64,000 bases of DNA from an uncultured Kangiella sp. (GTDB lineage Bacteria; Pseudomonadota; Gammaproteobacteria; Enterobacterales; Kangiellaceae): assembly GCA_947498625.1 (NCBI GenBank), contig CANMKR010000003.1, positions 124,001 to 188,000 of the forward strand. The letters are read 5' to 3'. Shown here one piece after another: positions 33,450-43,696 of the stretch. Under the pieces are notes generated by a model that was not told where the DNA came from, did not search any database, and worked only from the letters and a program-made list of their open reading frames with translations. The position numbers were made by a program, and so were the translations under genes. Each line of letters starts with the position of its first letter. The stretch's first letter is position 1.

Positions 33450-35663
33450 ATGAAATATTTACTCATTTTATTAAGCTTAGCCGCTTTAGCCTTTGGCGTT
33501 TATTACGTCATCAATAACAATAAAGACGATCAAGCTAAAGAGGTTCAAAGTAAAGCGCCCGCTCCAATTGCAGCCAGTCAGGAAGCCGCGGTCACTAAAC
33601 CCGCCGAGCCCCAACCTCCAATAGCTCGCAAAGAAGCATTTGAAATGGTGATACATGATCATAAGCGTGTCGATAACTATTATTGGATGCGTGATGACGA
33701 ACGTAAAGATCCTGAAATCCTTGCGCACCTTGAAGCAGAAAATGCCTACAAAGAAAAGATGTTGGCACATACCGAAGGACTACAGAAAACTTTATACGAT
33801 GAAATTGTATCAAGAATAGAAAAAGACAATTCAAGCGTTCCTTATTTTAAAGAAGGTTACTGGTATTACCGCCGCTTTGAAACCGATAAAGAGTACCCAA
33901 TTTATGCTCGTAAAAAGGGCACCTTAGAAGCCGCAGAAGAAATCATAGTGGATGTTAATGCACATGCGCCAAAAGAAGGTTATTTTTCGATTTCAGGTTT
34001 AGAACTTGGTAAAAGCCAGCAGATTTTGGCCTATGCCGAAGATAAAGACGGTCGCAGAATTTACAACATCAAATTTAAAAACCTAGAAACTGGCAAGATG
34101 TACGCTGACGTTTTAAAAAACGCGAGCAGTAATATCGTTTGGGCTAATGATGATGAGTATTTATTTTATTTACAAAAAGATCCGCAAACTTTATTGGCGG
34201 ATAAAGTCTATCGCCACAAATTAGGTACGCCTCAATCAGAAGACGTTTTAGTGTATGAAGAAAAAAATAAAACTTTCTACACAGGAATTGGCAAAACTAT
34301 GGATAGCTCCATGCTAATCATTGGTCACTCAAGCACTGAAACTAAAGGCATGAGCTTCTTAGATGCGAGCAATCCTACTGGCGATTTTGAACTATTTTAC
34401 CCGCTTGAAGAGGGTCATGAATACGGAATCACTAAGTCGGGTGATGATATCTATATTCGTACTAATAAAGGTGCGCAAAACTTTCGTTTGATGCAAGCCA
34501 GTCTTGAAAACAAAGATGACTTCTCTAAATGGACTGAAGTAATCCCGCATGATGAAAACACTCTATTACAAGGCGTCACCGGCTTTAATCAATTCTTAGC
34601 GCTCAGCGAGCGTAATGGCGGTTTAAGCCGTATTCGATTGATGGACAAAGCCTCTGGTGAATTTACCACTATTCCAGCAAAAGACGCCGCTTACGTTATG
34701 TCGATGAGCACGAATGTTGATCCAAATGCAAAAACCGTTCGTTACTATTACAGTAGTTTAACCACTCCAGGTTCTACCTATGATTACGATCTGGCATCTG
34801 GTAAATCAGAGTTAAAAAAGCAGGATAAAGTGCTGGGCGATTTTGACGCCGATAACTACCATAGCGAACGCATTAGCGTAAAAGCGCGCGATGGCAAAAT
34901 GGTTCCCGTATCTATTGTTTATCGAAAAGATACTTTCAAAAAAGATGGAACCAATCCTTTGTATCAATATGCCTATGGCTCCTATGGTGCCACCATTGAT
35001 CCAAGATTCCGCTCTACCATTCTATCGTTACTCGATCGGGGTTTTGTTTATGCCATTGCCCACATTCGCGGCTCGCAAACCTTAGGTCGCCATTGGTATG
35101 AAGACGGTAAAATGTTCAATAAAATAAATACTTTTACCGACTTTATTGATGTCACAGATGGCTTAGTAGCACAAGGATATGGCCATAAAGATAAAGTCGT
35201 GATCGCTGGCGGCAGTGCTGGTGGTTTATTAATGGGGGCAGTGATTAATATGGCGCCAAAGAAATATAAAGCTGTAGCTTCCCATGTACCTTTTGTGGAC
35301 GTAGTAACGACCATGCTAGACGAGTCAATCCCGTTAACCACTAATGAGTTTAATGAATGGGGCAACCCAAAAAATAAAGACTCTTATGAATATATGTTGT
35401 CTTACTCGCCATACGATCAAATTGAACCTAAAGAATATCCAAATATGTTGGTCACTACAGGTTTACACGATTCACAAGTTCAGTACTTTGAACCTATGAA
35501 ATGGGTAGCCAAACTTCGCGAATATAAAACTGGCGATAACAAATTGTTATTCCATACCAATATGGAAGCCGGACATGGCGGCGCCTCAGGACGTTTTCAG
35601 CGTTTAAAGCAAACTGCTATGGAATATGCGTTCTTTATGGATGAGTTGGGGTTGAATAAGTAG
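33450..35663 (+). CDS. ptrB: Oligopeptidase B-like S9 peptidase with N-terminal membrane anchor
   Basis: This prolyl-oligopeptidase-family serine peptidase probably cuts short peptides after Arg or Lys. The 737 residues include a hydrophobic anchor (about 3-22) and a Pro/Ala-rich linker (about 35-60), a beta-propeller domain (about 65-480) and the hydrolase domain with S589 (GGSAGGLLMG), D674 (GLHDSQVQY) and H709 (EAGHGGASGRF). Ordinary oligopeptidase B is about 680 residues and cytoplasmic; the extra 50 residues point to a periplasmic, membrane-tethered form. It is monocistronic, with an extended -10 before it and a strong terminator after it. Confidence 0.88.
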   Translation: MKYLLILLSLAALAFGVYYVINNNKDDQAKEVQSKAPAPIAASQEAAVTKPAEPQPPIARKEAFEMVIHDHKRVDNYYWMRDDERKDPEILAHLEAENAYKEKMLAHTEGLQKTLYDEIVSRIEKDNSSVPYFKEGYWYYRRFETDKEYPIYARKKGTLEAAEEIIVDVNAHAPKEGYFSISGLELGKSQQILAYAEDKDGRRIYNIKFKNLETGKMYADVLKNASSNIVWANDDEYLFYLQKDPQTLLADKVYRHKLGTPQSEDVLVYEEKNKTFYTGIGKTMDSSMLIIGHSSTETKGMSFLDASNPTGDFELFYPLEEGHEYGITKSGDDIYIRTNKGAQNFRLMQASLENKDDFSKWTEVIPHDENTLLQGVTGFNQFLALSERNGGLSRIRLMDKASGEFTTIPAKDAAYVMSMSTNVDPNAKTVRYYYSSLTTPGSTYDYDLASGKSELKKQDKVLGDFDADNYHSERISVKARDGKMVPVSIVYRKDTFKKDGTNPLYQYAYGSYGATIDPRFRSTILSLLDRGFVYAIAHIRGSQTLGRHWYEDGKMFNKINTFTDFIDVTDGLVAQGYGHKDKVVIAGGSAGGLLMGAVINMAPKKYKAVASHVPFVDVVTTMLDESIPLTTNEFNEWGNPKNKDSYEYMLSYSPYDQIEPKEYPNMLVTTGLHDSQVQYFEPMKWVAKLREYKTGDNKLLFHTNMEAGHGGASGRFQRLKQTAMEYAFFMDELGLNK

Positions 35664-35683
35664 CTTAACTCTAGTTCTAATGC

Positions 35684-35711
35684 AAAAAGCCAAGCGAATG
35701 CTTGGCTTTTT
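35684..35711. terminator. Bidirectional intrinsic terminator
   Basis: The arms AAAAAGCCAAGC (35684-35695) and GCTTGGCTTTTT (35700-35711) enclose the loop GAAT. It serves the convergent oligopeptidase and ruvA genes. Confidence 0.9.
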
Positions 35712-36326
35712 TTAACCAGCTAATTGTCTTAAGGCCATTCTTATAATTTCTTCTGATTTCAAACCCTCTGTTGCCACTTTTGAGATGGCTTTACTGGCAA
35801 TTTGTGGCTTATAGCCTAAAGCTACTAGCGCGCTAATCGCTTCTTGGGTTTGATCGTTAGAGCGTCCAGCCGATTGAGCGGGCCTTTCAGTTTGTTCTAT
35901 CAATTCAGCAGAAACTGACCAATCTTTGAGTTTATCAGTCATTTCGATTAATAAACGTTCTGCAGTTTTCTTACCCACACCGGGAAGTTTGACTAATCGA
36001 TCGACGTTATGATCGTGAACGGTTAATACAAACTCATCCGTTTCCATACCGGACAAAATAGCTAAGGCTAGTTTAGGCCCTACGCCATTAACTTTGATTA
36101 ACTCTCTGAATAAGGAGCGATCTTTGACTGATATAAAGCCGTACAAAGCATGTAGGTTTTCAGAAATCGACACATGAGTTGAAAGAATGGTTTCAGCACC
36201 CTCTTCTGGCAATTGATAGAAAGTGGTCATGGGTACCTGAATTTCGTAGCCCACTCCGGCGCTTGTTTCTAGGATGACAAATGGTGGAGTTTTCTCTATT
36301 AATATACCGCGTATTCTTCCTATCAA
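35712..36326 (-). CDS. ruvA: Holliday junction branch migration protein RuvA
   Basis: It binds the four-way DNA junction and loads RuvB. The 204 residues comprise the N-terminal OB domain ([12 protein letters not shown]), the central double helix-hairpin-helix ([19 protein letters not shown] and [19 protein letters not shown]) and the C-terminal RuvB-contact domain ([20 protein letters not shown]). It overlaps ruvC by four bases (ATGA). The usual downstream ruvB is absent: a terminator and a convergent gene follow. Confidence 0.96.
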   Translation of the reverse strand: MIGRIRGILIEKTPPFVILETSAGVGYEIQVPMTTFYQLPEEGAETILSTHVSISENLHALYGFISVKDRSLFRELIKVNGVGPKLALAILSGMETDEFVLTVHDHNVDRLVKLPGVGKKTAERLLIEMTDKLKDWSVSAELIEQTERPAQSAGRSNDQTQEAISALVALGYKPQIASKAISKVATEGLKSEEIIRMALRQLAG

Positions 36327-36865
36327 CGTAACCGTCCTCTTGCTATTGTTTTAGCAGTGCCTTTGGCACCAGTTAATTTGTCCAAACCGCTTGCCGTATT
36401 GGCATGACACAATGCCACGGCTAACGCATCGGCGGCATCGGCCTGTGGGTTTGATGGTAATTTTAAAATCATTTTAACCATATGCTGAACTTGTGTTTTA
36501 TCAGCAGCGCCGGTTCCCACCACTGATTGCTTTACTTTTCTAGCTGGGTATTCCGCCACCTGCAAAGCATAATGACTAGCGCCCACAATGGCGGCACCTC
36601 TAGCTTGTCCTAACTTTAATGCTGAGTCTGCATTTTTAGATAAAAAGACTGACTCGATCGCAAATTCATCGGGTTTAAACTCAAGAATTAACTCACAGAC
36701 GGAATCAAAGATTTGTTTTAGTTTTTGATCCAACGAGCCATCTTTAATACGAATACAGCCACTGGTAATATATTTAGGTTTATTGTGCGGAATACCGTCA
36801 CCCACTTGGATAATGCCAAATCCAGTGATTCGTGAACCAGGGTCAATTCCAAGGATGACAGCCAT
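36323..36865 (-). CDS. ruvC: Crossover junction endodeoxyribonuclease RuvC
   Basis: It resolves Holliday junctions by symmetric cuts. The 180 residues have the RNase-H-like fold with the first acidic residue in [14 protein letters not shown] (D7), then the glutamate in FAIESVF and the final acidic cluster [12 protein letters not shown]. Length is usual. It lies between yebC and ruvA, the standard order, and translation of ruvA is coupled to it. Confidence 0.96.
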   Translation of the reverse strand: MAVILGIDPGSRITGFGIIQVGDGIPHNKPKYITSGCIRIKDGSLDQKLKQIFDSVCELILEFKPDEFAIESVFLSKNADSALKLGQARGAAIVGASHYALQVAEYPARKVKQSVVGTGAADKTQVQHMVKMILKLPSNPQADAADALAVALCHANTASGLDKLTGAKGTAKTIARGRLR

Positions 36866-36967
36866 ATAGTTTTTTATTTGAAATTATGAATGTTAAGTAT
36901 GTTTCTATAAAGGCGTATTGTAAAGCCAATAGAAAAGGTTTTAACTCTTATCTTGACTTATCTGATA

Positions 36968-37711
36968 CTAAAGTAGTTCGTAGGATTCAGGTGGAATATT
37001 AGCGTTAGTATAAACATTCTGAACGTCGTCTAAATCTTCCAAAGCATCAATCAAGCGCAACACCTTGGCTCCTTCACTCGCATCTAAATCGGCCTGAGTC
37101 GAAGGCAGCATAGTAACCTCTGCATTTTCAGCTTTAAAACCAGCAGCTTCTAAAGCATCTTTAACCGTTAAAAAATCTTCCCAGGGTGCCAATACTTCAA
37201 ATGAGCCATCTTCATGAGTGACAACATCATCTGCACCAGATTCTAGTGCCGCATCCAGCAAAGTTTCTTCATCGGTTTGATCGGAAAAAACAAAGTGCCC
37301 TTTGCGTTCAAATAAAAAAGCAACTGAACCTGTCGTGCCAAGATTACCGCCATGCTTACTAAAACCATGGCGAACTTCGCCTGCAGTACGATTACGATTA
37401 TCCGTCATACACTCTACAAATACTGCGACGCCGCCAGGCCCATAACCTTCATAGGATAATTCATCATAATTATCGCCATCGGTGTTACCTGCCCCGCGAG
37501 CGACAGCCTTTTCGATGGTATCGCGCTTCATATTAGCGCCTAAGGCTTTATCAATGGCTGCCCGTAAACGAGGGTTATCATCAGGTTCGGGACCACCAGC
37601 TTTAGCCGCAACTACAAGCTCACGAATGATTTTAGTGAATATTTTTCCGCGTTTTGCGTCTTGGGCTGCTTTCCTGTGTTTAATATTAGCCCACTTACTG
37701 TGACCCGCCAT
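36968..37711 (-). CDS. yebC: YebC/PmpR family protein (TACO1-like)
   Basis: This highly conserved bacterial protein was formerly described as a transcriptional regulator; newer work links the family to translation through difficult stretches such as polyproline. The corrected protein is 247 residues starting [23 protein letters not shown], the family signature. I use the ATG at 37709-37711 because AAAGGGGG lies just upstream and all family members start with MAGHSKW; a TTG seven codons earlier is unsupported. The acidic central region and C-terminal NIPPESYEL are typical. Confidence 0.95.
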   Translation of the reverse strand: MAGHSKWANIKHRKAAQDAKRGKIFTKIIRELVVAAKAGGPEPDDNPRLRAAIDKALGANMKRDTIEKAVARGAGNTDGDNYDELSYEGYGPGGVAVFVECMTDNRNRTAGEVRHGFSKHGGNLGTTGSVAFLFERKGHFVFSDQTDEETLLDAALESGADDVVTHEDGSFEVLAPWEDFLTVKDALEAAGFKAENAEVTMLPSTQADLDASEGAKVLRLIDALEDLDDVQNVYTNANIPPESYELL

Positions 37712-37755
37712 ATTTTTCCCCCTTTCGGCCAAGTAACCTTCGGTCTAACTGCGTT

Positions 37756-37813
37756 AAATAGAAATTAAATCTGCTCATCTATATTAATACACTGCGCTAT
37801 TTAATTTCTATTT
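37756..37813. repeat. 15-base perfect inverted repeat between aspS and yebC
   Basis: AAATAGAAATTAAAT (37756-37770) and ATTTAATTTCTATTT (37799-37813) are exact reverse complements with a 28-base loop. Forty-five bases further lies a second hairpin, GGTTAA (37858-37863) / TTAACC (37870-37875), followed by a T-run on the plus strand. On the minus strand the large stem would lie in the yebC leader or the aspS 3' end. Confidence 0.75.
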
Positions 37814-37888
37814 GCCTTGTGAGATCCTAGCTTACTCTAGCCTTCTATCTTACTTTTGGTTAATTTTTTTTAACCTTTTTTTAACCTT

Positions 37889-39652
37889 TTATTTCTCTTT
37901 TGGTTTTACTTGGATTCCCAACTCGTCCAATTGAGCAGTTTCAATTTTGCTTGGTGCTTGCGTTAATGGACATGATGCCGTGGTGGTTTTCGGGAATGCG
38001 ATAACGTCACGAATTGAGTCAGAGCCAACCATTAACATCACTAAACGATCTAAACCAAATGCTAAGCCGCCATGAGGAGGACAACCAAACTTTAAGGCAT
38101 CTAATAAGAAGCCAAACTTTTCTTGTTGTTCATTTTCATCAATACCCAAAATATCAAAAACAGCTTCCTGCATATCTTGGTTATGAATACGAACCGAGCC
38201 TCCACCCACTTCACTACCGTTTAACACCATGTCATAAGCTTTCGACAAAGTACCCGTTGGATTTGCTTTTACTGCTGCCACATCCAAATCTTTTGGCGCA
38301 GTGAACGGGTGATGCAACGCATGCACATGACCATCAATATCTTCGAACATTGGGAAGTCAACCACCCACAGAGGTTTCCATTCCGCAGAAACCAAATTTA
38401 AATCTTCTGCTGTTTTTAAGCGTAAAGCGCCCATAGCATCCGCAACTACACGTTTTGTATCTGATCCGAAGAAAATGATATCGCCTGCCACAGCGCCGAC
38501 TTTCGAGACAATGGTTGCTGCGACATCGTCACCAATAAACTTAATGATTGGGCTTTGTAAACCACCATCATTAACTTTAATCCAAGCTAAGCCTTTAGCG
38601 CCGTATACGCCAACGAATTTGGTGTATTCGTCGATTTGCTTACGGCTAAACTGTCCTCCACCGGGAACTCTTAAGGCTGCAACTCGTGAATTTTCATCAT
38701 TTGCCGGACCTGCAAAAACTTTAAACTCAACATCTTTTAACTCATCATCAACCGTTACTAATTCAGTAGCCATGCGTAAGTCTGGTTTATCAGAACCATA
38801 ACGCTCCATCGCTTCGGCATAACTCATGCGCGGAAACTCTGGTAGCTCAATTCCTTTAAGCTCACTGAATAAATGACGGATCATACCTTCCATCAAATTC
38901 ATGATTTCTTCTTGATCAAGGAATGAGGTTTCAATATCCAGTTGAGTAAATTCTGGCTGACGATCCGCGCGTAAATCTTCGTCACGGAAACACTTCACAA
39001 TTTGATAATAACGGTCAAAACCCGCCATCATCAAAAGCTGTTTAAATAATTGAGGTGATTGAGGCAAGGCATAAAAAGAACCTTTATTAACACGACTTGG
39101 AACCAAATAATCTCGTGCACCTTCAGGTGTTGCTTTAGTCAAAATCGGCGTTTCAACATCAACAAAGCCATGCTCATCCATATAACGGCGCATAGCGCTA
39201 GTGACCTTATGACGGAATAATAATTTCTGCTGCATTTCAGGACGACGCAAATCCAAGTAACGATACTTTAAGCGCATCTCCTCTGAGGCTTCTAAATTTT
39301 CGTCGATAGGAATCGCCGGCGGTTGTGCCTTATTTAAAATGGTAATTTCTTGCGCCAAAACCTCAATATCGCCAGAAGCCATGTTTTTATTAACCATATC
39401 TTCAGGCCGAGCTCTAACGGTTCCTTTAACCTGAATCACAAACTCATTACGTAACTTTTCAGCAGTTTCGAACAACTCTTTAAAGTCAGGATCAATTACA
39501 ACTTGCAAAACACCAGTTCTGTCTCTTAATTGCAAAAAGATAAGACCGCCTAAATCACGGCGTCTATGTACCCAACCTGCCATTGTAACTGATTGATTTT
39601 CATTGCTTTTTGAAAGTTCACCACAATAGTGGCTGCGCATATTTGTGCTCAT
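37889..39652 (-). CDS. aspS: Aspartate--tRNA ligase
   Basis: It charges tRNA-Asp. The 587-residue bacterial-type class II synthetase has the N-terminal OB anticodon domain ([21 protein letters not shown]), motif 2 around [20 protein letters not shown], the large GAD insertion domain of the bacterial enzyme (about 290-420) and motif 3 in [15 protein letters not shown]. Length agrees with the discriminating bacterial form. It precedes yebC and ruvCA on the same strand. The region before its start is shared with a divergent amidohydrolase gene. Confidence 0.97.
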   Translation of the reverse strand: MSTNMRSHYCGELSKSNENQSVTMAGWVHRRRDLGGLIFLQLRDRTGVLQVVIDPDFKELFETAEKLRNEFVIQVKGTVRARPEDMVNKNMASGDIEVLAQEITILNKAQPPAIPIDENLEASEEMRLKYRYLDLRRPEMQQKLLFRHKVTSAMRRYMDEHGFVDVETPILTKATPEGARDYLVPSRVNKGSFYALPQSPQLFKQLLMMAGFDRYYQIVKCFRDEDLRADRQPEFTQLDIETSFLDQEEIMNLMEGMIRHLFSELKGIELPEFPRMSYAEAMERYGSDKPDLRMATELVTVDDELKDVEFKVFAGPANDENSRVAALRVPGGGQFSRKQIDEYTKFVGVYGAKGLAWIKVNDGGLQSPIIKFIGDDVAATIVSKVGAVAGDIIFFGSDTKRVVADAMGALRLKTAEDLNLVSAEWKPLWVVDFPMFEDIDGHVHALHHPFTAPKDLDVAAVKANPTGTLSKAYDMVLNGSEVGGGSVRIHNQDMQEAVFDILGIDENEQQEKFGFLLDALKFGCPPHGGLAFGLDRLVMLMVGSDSIRDVIAFPKTTTASCPLTQAPSKIETAQLDELGIQVKPKEK

Positions 39653-39741
39653 GTAAGTTAGTATCCGAAATAGTAAATTCTTGGTGTAAATTAGGCGCTA
39701 GCCTAAGAAGCGCTATATGGTACGCCAGAGCTTAGGTCTAA

Positions 39742-39765
39742 GCAAGCTGCAAGCCTTGCAGTTGC
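39742..39765. other. Strong hairpin in the aspS/amidohydrolase intergenic region
   Basis: GCAAGCTGCAAG (39742-39753) is followed after one base by CTTGCAGTTGC (39755-39765), giving a nearly perfect stem with one bulge. It lies 90 bases before aspS (minus) and 176 bases before the divergent gene. It could be part of the aspS leader or a protein-binding site; it is not followed by a good T-run. Confidence 0.45.
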
Positions 39766-39940
39766 TGGCTTTTCGCAGTTTTTATTGGGATCCTAATAAA
39801 TAGCTTAGGAATATTACAAAGCAAGTTATTTCATTTTGAATTAAACATTTTGAGTTTTATTACACAAGCCTAGTGAATTTTACTTTTCATGGGCAAGTGA
39901 CTGTATTAGATTAAGCAAAACCTTAAACAGTATCAGTCCC

Positions 39941-41590
39941 ATGAAAAAACTCTTTCTCGCCATATTATTGATGTTTAGCACCCAAGCTTCGGGATTAGCG
40001 ACTCTTATTCATAATGTTAAGGGTTACTCTATCAATCAAGGAGAACTGGTAGAGTTTGAGGCTATTTTATTTGAGGGCGATACCGTTATTGGTATCGGAG
40101 AGCGTGAAGAGCTAGCCAAAAAAGTCAGCTTTAGTAGAGCCATTGACGGCCAAGGAAAAACCTTATTACCAGGTCTGATTGATTCTCATGGGCATCTTCT
40201 TGGCTTAGGGAATAACTTACAAGAAATTGATTTAAGAGGAATACAAAGTGAGGCACTATCCGCTAGCAAAGTCGCGGAGTATATTAACAAGCACCCCAAG
40301 AAACGTTGGTTTATTGGTCGCGGTTGGAATCAAGTTTTATGGGACTCCAATAGATTTCCTACTAAAAAATCTCTGGACAAAATCAATACCAATAAACCTA
40401 TTTGGTTAAGCCGAGTGGACGGTCATGCAGGCTGGGCAAATTCAAAAGCGTTAGAGCTTGCCGGTATCAATAGAAATACACCTGATCCAAAAGGTGGGAA
40501 AATCATCAAAGACAAGGAAGGAAACCCTACGGGTGTTCTCATCGATACTGCTATGGGCATGGTGACGGCGAAAATTCCTGAGCAAAATTCCAATGAAATT
40601 GAAACCTCATTAGATATAGCATTTGAACACTTAATTCAACTTGGCATCACCTCAGTGCATGATGCTGGCGTTGATTTTCCTACCTATAAATCTATGCTGA
40701 AAATGTCTGAAAAGAAGGAAATCCCTTTGAGAGTTTATGGCATGTTATCAGGCAGCGATGAATACCTAGAAACCATGCTTAAATTAGGAAAAATTGATGA
40801 TTCATTCCTCAAAATACAATCGGTTAAGCTATACACCGACGGCGCATTAGGATCTCGCGGTGCAGCTTTAATTGAGCCTTATTCCGATGATGCTGATAAC
40901 GTTGGCTTGTTATTTCATTCTGACAAAGTGCTCAAAAACAAATTCGATTTAATCAATCAATATGACTTTCAAATTAATGTGCATGCCATTGGTGACAAAG
41001 GTAACCGCCAAGTTTTGGATACTTTTGATAAATTGAATAAGATAAAATCAATTCAAGCTTCACGCCATCGAATAGAACATGCGCAAGTCGTAGCGTTAGA
41101 AGATATACCTCGCTTTGCCAAGTTAGGAATTATTGCCTCAATGCAACCCACTCACGCCACCTCTGATATGAATATGGCTGAGGACAGAGTGGGCTCTGAG
41201 CGGATAAAAGGTGCCTATGCTTGGCGCACTATGTTAAATAATAACGTCTTAATTGCATCAGGCTCTGACTTTCCTGTTGAGCTTGCAAATCCTTTCCATG
41301 GTTTATTCTCAGCTATGAAACGACAAAGCCATGATAATCAACCAAAAGATGGCTGGTATTCTAATGAAGCTCTTTCCATGAAAGAGGCTTTAGCTAGTTT
41401 TACTATCAATGGCGCCTACGCTTCATTCTGGGAAAAGCAGATAGGCTCTTTAGAAAATGGTAAAAAAGCAGATTTTATATTGATAGATAAAGATTTGTTC
41501 GATACGAAGACAAACAAGATTTGGGATACAAAAGTACTTCAAACCTGGATTAATGGCATTCAGGTGTTTAATAAAGAAACCGTAAACTGA
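39941..41590 (+). CDS. Exported amidohydrolase, YtcJ-like
   Basis: The 549 residues comprise a signal peptide (1-20) and an amidohydrolase-superfamily metal-dependent hydrolase of the YtcJ/exoenzyme type. The first metal motif is LPGLIDSHGHLLGLG (H83, H85). The family features FIGRGWNQ, VDGHAGWANS, YTDGALGSRGA, NVHAIGDKGNR, HRIEHAQ and SGSDFPVE occur in order, and the terminal small beta domain ends KKADFILIDKD. The substrate is unknown; relatives act on amide or ester bonds of diverse compounds. It is a single gene with no obvious partner; a small lipoprotein gene converges 4 bases after it. Confidence 0.88.
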   Translation: MKKLFLAILLMFSTQASGLATLIHNVKGYSINQGELVEFEAILFEGDTVIGIGEREELAKKVSFSRAIDGQGKTLLPGLIDSHGHLLGLGNNLQEIDLRGIQSEALSASKVAEYINKHPKKRWFIGRGWNQVLWDSNRFPTKKSLDKINTNKPIWLSRVDGHAGWANSKALELAGINRNTPDPKGGKIIKDKEGNPTGVLIDTAMGMVTAKIPEQNSNEIETSLDIAFEHLIQLGITSVHDAGVDFPTYKSMLKMSEKKEIPLRVYGMLSGSDEYLETMLKLGKIDDSFLKIQSVKLYTDGALGSRGAALIEPYSDDADNVGLLFHSDKVLKNKFDLINQYDFQINVHAIGDKGNRQVLDTFDKLNKIKSIQASRHRIEHAQVVALEDIPRFAKLGIIASMQPTHATSDMNMAEDRVGSERIKGAYAWRTMLNNNVLIASGSDFPVELANPFHGLFSAMKRQSHDNQPKDGWYSNEALSMKEALASFTINGAYASFWEKQIGSLENGKKADFILIDKDLFDTKTNKIWDTKVLQTWINGIQVFNKETVN

Positions 41591-41593
41591 TTA

Positions 41594-41827
41594 TTACTTA
41601 TTTAGCTCGCTTTTTTTGATCCGCTTTTTAGGCAAGTTTACCCATAAAGTATTTATTTTCCAAGAAGACTTCTTGTTTGCTTCTTTAATTTTTGCAATTT
41701 TTTCATAGTCAATAACGTAAACATATTCATTATCAATATCTTTGCTAGTCGCATATTTTGGCGATGAAGCACAAGAAAAAAGTACTAAAGTAGGCATTAG
41801 CAATATCAATAGCTTTGGTTTGGCCAT
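41594..41827 (-). CDS. Small lipoprotein of unknown function
   Basis: This 77-residue protein has a lipoprotein signal peptide: MAKPKLLIL, hydrophobic stretch and lipobox LFSC with C19 as the lipidated residue; position +2 is Ala, which favours outer-membrane transfer. The mature part is short and basic and ends near TLWVNLPKKR, a pattern I think recurs in small proteobacterial lipoproteins but cannot place. I use the ATG at 41825-41827 because GAGGAG lies seven bases upstream; an upstream TTG has no such signal. It is convergent with the amidohydrolase gene and divergent from proS. Confidence 0.75.
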   Translation of the reverse strand: MAKPKLLILLMPTLVLFSCASSPKYATSKDIDNEYVYVIDYEKIAKIKEANKKSSWKINTLWVNLPKKRIKKSELNK

Positions 41828-41971
41828 AACAGGACTCCTCAATCTGTGGAACTCTTAAGACTATCATTAATATAGTATGTTTTTTATACAAGTTGCAAGT
41901 TTACCGATTTGTGCTTTAGCCCTTTATATAACCTTGTTACAATGCCGTAACTAAAAAACTAAGACAAAACA

Positions 41972-43684
41972 ATGCGTACCAGTAACTATCTACTATCTAC
42001 TCTTCGCGAAGATCCGAGTGATGCTGAGCTAATTAGTCATAAACTTATGCTACGTGCGGGAATGATCCGCAAAATTGCTTCAGGCATGTATACCTGGCTA
42101 CCCACTGGTTTACGGGTTTTGAGGAAAGTGGAATCCATTGTCAGAGAAGAAATGAATACTGCTGGCGCCATTGAAGTTTTAATGCCAGCTGTTCAGCCTG
42201 CAGATTTATGGGAAGAATCGGGGCGCTGGGATCAGTTTGGTCCAGAGTTATTACGTTTTAAAGATCGGCATAACCGTGATTTTTGCTTGGGGCCAACACA
42301 TGAAGAAATTATCACTACTTTGGTTCGTGATGAAATTAATAGCTATAAGCAACTGCCCACAAACCTCTATCAAATTCAAACTAAGTTCCGTGATGAAGTT
42401 CGCCCACGTTTTGGCGTAATGCGGGCTCGCGAATTTTTAATGAAAGATGCTTATTCTTTCCATGCGGATCAAAGTTCTCTAGAAGATACTTATAACGTCA
42501 TGCATCAAACCTACTGCAATATATTTGATCGTATAGGTTTAGATTATCGCCCTGTAATTGCTGACACTGGCTCTATCGGTGGCTCTACCTCGCATGAATT
42601 CCATGTGCTAGCAGCATCTGGTGAAGACGCGATCGCTTTTAGCACTGAGAGTGATTACGCCGCGAATGTTGAAAAAGCGGAAAGCTTAGCTCCACAGGTT
42701 GAACGCCTTAATGCCTCAGCCGAATTAGTTAAAGTTGAGACCCCGAACTGTAAAACCATTGATGCCGTTGCTGATTTTTTGAAAATCAATGCCAAGCAAA
42801 CTATTAAAACTTTATTAGTTAAAGGTGCAACCGAAGAAGACTCAATAATTTGTTTAATACTTCGAGGGGACCATACCCTTAATGAGATTAAAGCCGAGAA
42901 ACACCCGCTTATTCAATCACCTCTAGAGTTTGTTGATAAGGTCGAGACCATAAAAGAAGCCACAGGAGCGACGCCTGGCTCTTTAGGACCAGTGAATTTA
43001 AAGATGACAATTCTAGTGGATAGAGATGCTGCAACTTTAGCGGATTTCGTCTGCGGTGCCAATGAAGATGGCTTCCATTTTACAGGCGTCAATTGGGACC
43101 GCGATGCAAGCTATAACGAAGTTTTTGATCTTAGAGAAGTGGTAGCTGGTGATAAAAGTCCAGATGGTAAAGGGGAATTAGAAATCAAACGAGGTATTGA
43201 AGTTGGCCATATCTTCCAACTAGGTACTAAATATTCTGAAGCCATGAATGCTACTGTCCTCGATCAAAATGGCAAAGCCTTGACTATGAGTATGGGTTGC
43301 TATGGTATTGGAGTTTCTAGAATTGTTGCCGCGGCTATTGAACAAAACCATGACGATTACGGTATTGTATGGCCTGATGCTATTGCACCTTTCCAAATTG
43401 CCATTGTTCCAATGAATATGCATAAATCAGCAGAAGTGCAAAAAATTGCCGAAGAGCTTTATGCCAAATTGCAACAACAAGGAATTGAAGTATTATTTGA
43501 TGATCGTAAAGAACGCGCCGGCGTTATGTTCTCAGATATGGAACTTATCGGCGTACCACATCGCGTGGTTATTAGTGACCGCGGTTTAAAAAATAATACC
43601 GTTGAGTATAAAGCTCGCCAAGGTGCTGATAAGCAAGACATAGAGTTAAGTCATTTAGATGCATTCTTGGAAACTTTGTTCTAA
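41972..43684 (+). CDS. proS: Proline--tRNA ligase
   Basis: It charges tRNA-Pro. The 570-residue prokaryote-type class II synthetase has motif 2 [21 protein letters not shown], the posttransfer-editing YbaK-like insertion (about 225-400, with [14 protein letters not shown] just before it), motif 3 [19 protein letters not shown] and the C-terminal anticodon domain. Length is usual. It is followed 12 bases later by a lytic transglycosylase gene, which may be in the same transcript. Confidence 0.97.
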   Translation: MRTSNYLLSTLREDPSDAELISHKLMLRAGMIRKIASGMYTWLPTGLRVLRKVESIVREEMNTAGAIEVLMPAVQPADLWEESGRWDQFGPELLRFKDRHNRDFCLGPTHEEIITTLVRDEINSYKQLPTNLYQIQTKFRDEVRPRFGVMRAREFLMKDAYSFHADQSSLEDTYNVMHQTYCNIFDRIGLDYRPVIADTGSIGGSTSHEFHVLAASGEDAIAFSTESDYAANVEKAESLAPQVERLNASAELVKVETPNCKTIDAVADFLKINAKQTIKTLLVKGATEEDSIICLILRGDHTLNEIKAEKHPLIQSPLEFVDKVETIKEATGATPGSLGPVNLKMTILVDRDAATLADFVCGANEDGFHFTGVNWDRDASYNEVFDLREVVAGDKSPDGKGELEIKRGIEVGHIFQLGTKYSEAMNATVLDQNGKALTMSMGCYGIGVSRIVAAAIEQNHDDYGIVWPDAIAPFQIAIVPMNMHKSAEVQKIAEELYAKLQQQGIEVLFDDRKERAGVMFSDMELIGVPHRVVISDRGLKNNTVEYKARQGADKQDIELSHLDAFLETLF

Positions 43685-43696
43685 ACAGTAGGTACC

